Assembly (NCBI GenBank): GCA_023653785.1 | Contig: JAMKCH010007089.1 | Location: 1-64,000, forward strand | DNA: 64,000 bases | Reading direction: 5' to 3' | Origin: Ophioderma brevispina | Lineage: Eukaryota > Echinodermata > Ophiuroidea > Amphilepidida > Ophiodermatidae | Translations under genes and position numbers: made by a program | Notes under the pieces: model-generated | Databases searched by the model: none | What the model saw: only the letters and a program-made list of their open reading frames with translations | Told to the model about the DNA's origin: nothing | Part shown: one piece after another, positions 59,610-64,000 of the stretch | Position numbering within the stretch: the stretch's first letter is position 1 | Layout of the letters: each line of letters starts with the position of its first letter

Positions 59610-60290
59610 GGTGTATAAGGAAACAATATGTTTAGTAATAACACGCTGTATATATGGAATTCAGGAACCGGAAAAAGCTGTGATGTTCCCTATATGAAGG
59701 ACTCTATTATTTCAAACTGTTCAAACTGAACGAAACTACATATTCCCAAATTAATGTAATGGTTATGTCGCCAGGCATATCATATGCCAAAACAATTGTT
59801 TAAAAAATAGATCAACATCCTCGGAAATATCTGAGTCGTCGGCTTGAAGGAAGCGCTGTATTCAGCAATTACGTACTCATGTCGCACGGACTAACATGAC
59901 CCGCTTCCTAGAAAAAGATTTGTAATCACACCGCAACTTCATTTAGAATTGAGGGCAGTATTAAAGTCCATAAACCTCTTGTATTATAACTCCGCCCATT
60001 ATTGTTTACAAACCACCCCATGTTGAGCCCCCGTAAACCAGCGACCTTCCAACTGTGCAAAGCCCATGTAACAGGGGGTGAACGTGAGGCGAACTCGAGA
60101 ACAAACTAGTGAAGTACTAGTCCAGTACCAATACCGAGAAACCAAGAACACCCCTGTGTGGGGGTGAAACCCGTGAATAGATTCCGAAATTACCCCAGTG
60201 TGCCTAGAGAAATAGGGGTGAATTCTTTTTGTTCTAGACCGGGATTCATGACTGGTTTCACGACCGAATTCCCATGGTTTTTTTTACCTG
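59610..60290. other. No recognisable feature, right part of the copy-B insertion
   Basis: This is mildly GC-richer at 59990-60260, with repeated words (GGGGGTGAA, GTGTGGGGGTGAAACCCGTG). I see no gene or clear terminal repeat. Confidence 0.4.
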
Positions 60291-62859
60291 GGTACCAGAT
60301 ACGGAAGGGTGTGGTCCTCTTTAAGTAGGCCGAATGTAAAGGAGAATTGCGTAACCTAACCTATGGAGATGGACCAACGGTACATTTTTCCTGATAATTG
60401 TAACATACCATCGTTGATATTAACTATTAAAACAAAGGCATTTGAAATTAACATTGTTTGTATTTATGCCGTGGATAACGACATAACGTCCCTTTTGGAA
60501 ATATTTCTCCTACGAGATAAGTTAATATAATATATTTTACAAAGCTATATTCATTCTTATCAATCAATGTTTACTAGCTTCCTGTAACAGCGTATGCAGT
60601 TAGCAAGACAGTATCAAACGGCCCGTAAGGCCTTGCCCTCGGAAATGTCCCGATGTGCTGCTCCGTTTTATTCGTTTTGGGAAGCTTGGGGTTCCATGGC
60701 CGTATAAGCAAACCATATTACCCTGAAGACTAACGACCATGAATACAGATAAGGGAGGTAAATACAAAAAATAACGTGGGCAGATGACAAGATGTGGCTG
60801 ATAGATAGAACAACCTCTTGCCACTATGATGTCAAAGCAGGAGTTTCCAGAGTGCAATCTCATACTGGTCAATTAATCGAGCATTAGACGCACACAAACT
60901 CAATAATTTCTAACTTTGGGTTGTCATCTCAACACAACATTCCTTTTGTTTATGACTTTTTCCCAGTTCACCGGAACATCTTTTCCTCACGAGATCTATT
61001 GGATTAAACGTTAAGGATGTGGATGCATCTTTCCGTCAAAACATCTGACAACATCCAAAAAAGAATTGACAATCTCGAAAGATAATAATAATTCTGACGT
61101 TCACCCAACCCTTAAGGGGGAACGTGGGTACATTTTCACATGGAAGACGAACTTCGAGACCTGAATATCATACTGTATTTTGCCGACCCTTTTCTACTGT
61201 ATCCTATTTGAAAACTTTTATAAACGTCTTGATAAACGCTAATTCGCATAGTAAGTATCCTCTTATGGCGAGGGTATAATCAATCACTCCGCTTGCTGCT
61301 CGTGTTTCTCTGCTAACTTTAGCCTTGGTCTGACCACTGCAAAAATGCCATCATTGTGGCCATGAGAATTAAAGAAATTCAGTTGCAGCATCAAGATTTG
61401 ATCCGCATCATAATTCAAGATAGTCACAAAAAGTTGGCAGGGAAATCGTATCAAAATGGTTAACTTTTAAACAACACTAATGTCAGGTTTACCAATAATA
61501 TGGGCATTACCAGCATTGGAATACCTTTGCACTTGCTGGGTTTGAAGGCCTCGGCGTAAATCTCATAGCAGTCAAAGGGCAATTGTGTACAGGGAAATGC
61601 TCTCGGAGGCACACTTCAATTTGCACCTGGATTTCCGTTTGTCATAGATATGGCGTGCTTCAGCAGGTTAAAAAAAGTACTTCAGTGGTATTTTATCAAC
61701 CAACAGAGGCAAAAATATATTATATATCTGTACAAATTCACGTTGGGATTTTTAGGAACAGATGTAGGACGCTAGCCCTGACCTCATGTGGGTTACACTT
61801 CTATTTGCCGTTGCGATTACAAAATTGATGGGAAACGGCGAATCTAGGATTTGGCAATAACGTGTATGCTCAGCTTTTGATTGTACTGGAACGGTTACGT
61901 GAGATGGATAACAATAATTGTATATTGAACTATGTTAAGTTGAAATGCGCTACCGTTAACAGTACAGTGGACATTTTCTCCAGAAGTCGATAAATAACGC
62001 AGAATCGATAATTGTATGCTATAGTAAAGATGCAGAACGTTATATCCTATTTACGGCAGTTAAGTTTCAACAAATCTCTCTCTCTCTCTCTATCATGGTC
62101 TAATGGTATCGGATTGATATGTTACCTTGTTTATGCGCGTTGCTTGTGATTTCTTAAAAATATAACAAGGTCTAGTCTAGGTCTAGTAACAAAATAAAAT
62201 TGTTTCAACTACGATACCGCTCCCCATTTTGAATTCGCTCAAATGATATTTCCCTTTTTTTTCTAAATCAATAGTTATTACTTTGTTTATTATTTTGCGA
62301 TGCTTTCTATAAAGCCTTTGGTGGCCAAACTATTTAACGGGTGGCCAAACTATATGTAAGAGCCTTCCACCTCCTTGTATATCTCATTTAATTTGACATT
62401 GTACACTGGTGAATAACTGAAACTGAAACTTGTAATAGTTGTTGGAGGGTGCTGTGACTCTTCCAAAGTCCGTTCCTTTTTCGGTATTTGTTTTATATTT
62501 TTTTCCAAATCACGGACATTAAACATGTTTTATTTTTACCTTGGCTAAAGAGCGAATAATAATAATAATAATAATAATTACTACAAAACGATATTTAGGG
62601 GAAAATATTAATTATTCATTGTTTTTTTTTAATGATCTCTTATTATTATTTGATTTAACACTTAAGTGACCGGGGCTGCTTTACCCGTGGGATTTTTGCG
62701 TCGAATTGTTTTGTAATTGTCTGACTTTTAAATGCGCTTCTTTTCATACCAAAAAAATTAAAATTTCTAATTTGCATAAATGAATATTCATATCCTTTGC
62801 TATCCAAAACGGAATAAACCGCAATACAAAGTAAAATAATAATAATAATACATGCATTT

Positions 62860-64000
62860 ATATAGCGCTCTACATGGACCACAGCGCCTTACAACAATAC
62901 TTAAAATACAAAATCGATATCGCTAAATACAGCATTATCTACCTCCAAAGTTATTTTAAACATCGGGGAAATAAATATGTTTTCAGGAGCCCCTTAAAGC
63001 CACTAGTAGGGGGGCCTCTCTGATGTTAACGGGAAGCTTGTTCCAGAGTCTGGGATCAATGACGTTGAATGTTCTGTCACCAAATCAACGCTCGGTACGA
63101 GGTATATAACAAGTCCCGCAACATCAGAAGAGGGTCGTAGCCTTCACCTAGCGCAATCAGAATCTCTGTCCAATACATTTTACAAATTGAGACCATCAGT
63201 TAGGTCTGACGGAATCTGTCCTTGAAGGGACTTATACGCATAAAGAAGGAGTTTGTGTCTGATACGTTCAATTGGAAAGTGATCAAAAGTTGTGACGAAC
63301 TCTGGCCACGACTGCATTCGAACACTAAACGCGCAGCTTTAGTTTTAAGCGCTGGAGCCTTTCGGGATCAAGTTAATGGGTGCCGTATAGTAATGAGTTG
63401 GTATAGTCAAGGGGGGGGGGGGGCAAGACCAAAGATGGTACAACATGGTTGCAAGCATCAAATGTGATAGATCCACGAATACGCCTTATTAACAATATAC
63501 TTTTACATCTTTACAGATAGCATAATATCTGATTTTGGCATACTCATGGTGGAATCAAACATAATCCCAAGGTTCTTTACTCACACAGATGCCTGCACAG
63601 AGATGTCACCAAGATCTAACTGCATTGAAGGCAGATTTTCAAAACACAGGGCGTGGTAAAGACAATACATTTTGTCTTTTTTTTTATTCATCTGCAGCCT
63701 GTTTTTGGACATCCATGTATTTATGTCAGAAATAAAGTTTAAATGTTTTCAAAGGGCACGCTTACAACCACTTGGAATATTTGGATCAAACTCAAAGCTG
63801 GGTATCATCATCATAAGGGTGAAAGTTAACATGATTCCTAATAATGTCACCGACTGTGGGCTTACAACAAAGCCCTGATGAACAGAGTAGTTGAAAATAT
63901 GCTGCTTGGACATTTCATTGTTAACCATCACTCGGATACTACGATCGGTGACATATGATCTAAACCAGGCAAGAGTAGTGCTTGTGATACCAAAACTGGT
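62860..64000 (-). pseudogene. CR1/L2-like LINE in duplication copy B (cut by window end)
   Basis: Same element as at 5030-6256. The minus strand reads YDDDTQL within the stretch at about 63800-63825, FDPNIPSG near 63775, MVNNEMSKQHIFNYSVHQG at about 63875-63931, and the LWNKLP-type C-terminal region near 63030-63060. The 3' end with TTTATATAGCGCTCTACATG-like sequence and an AAT microsatellite lies near 62557-62880. The YDDD variant is the same as in copy A. It carries frameshifts and an intact-looking stem, but no complete ORF. Confidence 0.87.

Larger units (their letters stand above)
56410..60292. mobile_element. 3.9-kb composite insertion present only in duplication copy B
   Basis: Copy A is continuous at about 2563-2570 (GGTGGATTTACAGATACGGAAG), whereas B has the same flanks at about 56398-56408 and 60297-60310 with 3.9 kb between. 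Contents: an approximately 0.7-kb block repeated directly (56415-57110 and 58430-59060, sharing CATTAATATGGTT and GAAAAAGAGGACTT words), a SINE, a palindromic MITE, a poly-G element and a TG microsatellite. No transposase or RT was seen, so it is probably a nest of smaller insertions. Confidence 0.75.
54590..64000. repeat. Segmental duplication, copy B
   Basis: This is the second copy of the block at 1-6200, in direct orientation about 57.7 kb away (measured in the better-conserved right half). It lacks the MITE at 360-1250. It carries extra DNA at about 54682-54957 and about 56410-60292. It ends inside the shared minus-strand LINE at the window edge. Because the LINE sits at the same place in both copies, the LINE insertion predates the duplication. 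Confidence 0.93.

Noticed and set aside
59298..59644. ORFs on both strands rich in Val/Cys or His/Thr
   Set aside because: They are forced open by the TG/CG microsatellite.

Overview
The window looks like intergenic or intronic DNA from the nuclear genome of an animal, most likely a marine invertebrate deuterostome (echinoderm or hemichordate type). The reasons are AT-rich background, CR1/L2-like and jockey-like LINE remains, a DIRS-type tyrosine-recombinase retrotransposon, tRNA-derived SINEs, many fold-back/MITE elements, and a complete lack of dense or operon-like coding. The species call is inference. I see no confident host gene, no functional tRNA or rRNA gene and no CRISPR array. Coding-like stretches are either transposon remnants or short unrecognised ORFs.

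Layout. (1) About 1-6200 is copy A of a segmental duplication. Its second copy (B) lies in the same orientation at about 54590-64000. Copy A carries a MITE that B lacks; B carries a 0.3 kb and a 3.9 kb insertion that A lacks. (2) 5030-8515 holds a 5'-truncated CR1-like LINE on the minus strand, split by a TA-flanked mariner-like element that itself contains a copy of a LINE segment. (3) 8.7-15 kb holds a small palindromic MITE, two convergent unrecognised ORFs, a minisatellite, a SINE and a large trinucleotide array. (4) 15.2-18 kb holds a decayed endonuclease-RT LINE (minus) meeting a second LINE scrap (plus). (5) 18-30.8 kb holds fold-back elements, including the poly-G/TGACGTCA family and a pair of inverted 0.54 kb MITEs, plus minisatellites, a 63-T run and a frameshifted ORF of unknown type. 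(6) 33-41 kb holds a 269-bp CAACTG-rich MITE, then a GC-rich DIRS pol fragment (RT/RNase H/tyrosine recombinase) between inverted arms of an AT-rich, about 400-bp satellite. (7) 41-54 kb is mostly featureless, with one fold-back element interrupting a duplicated block and a broken CR1-like LINE at 52.4-53.95 kb. (8) 54.6-64 kb is duplication copy B.

These parts do not form a pathway; they record successive transposition, duplication and decay. Paralogous copies inside the window give several natural 'empty site' comparisons that define insertion boundaries. The many frameshifts in the LINE and DIRS reading frames could be true decay or uncorrected long-read errors, and sequence alone cannot separate the two. 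The points most worth checking are the duplication's uneven divergence, the DIRS/satellite composite, the poly-G fold-back family with CRE-like sites, the CAACTG element, and the 26.6-28.2 kb block bounded by inverted copies of a conserved purine-rich motif.
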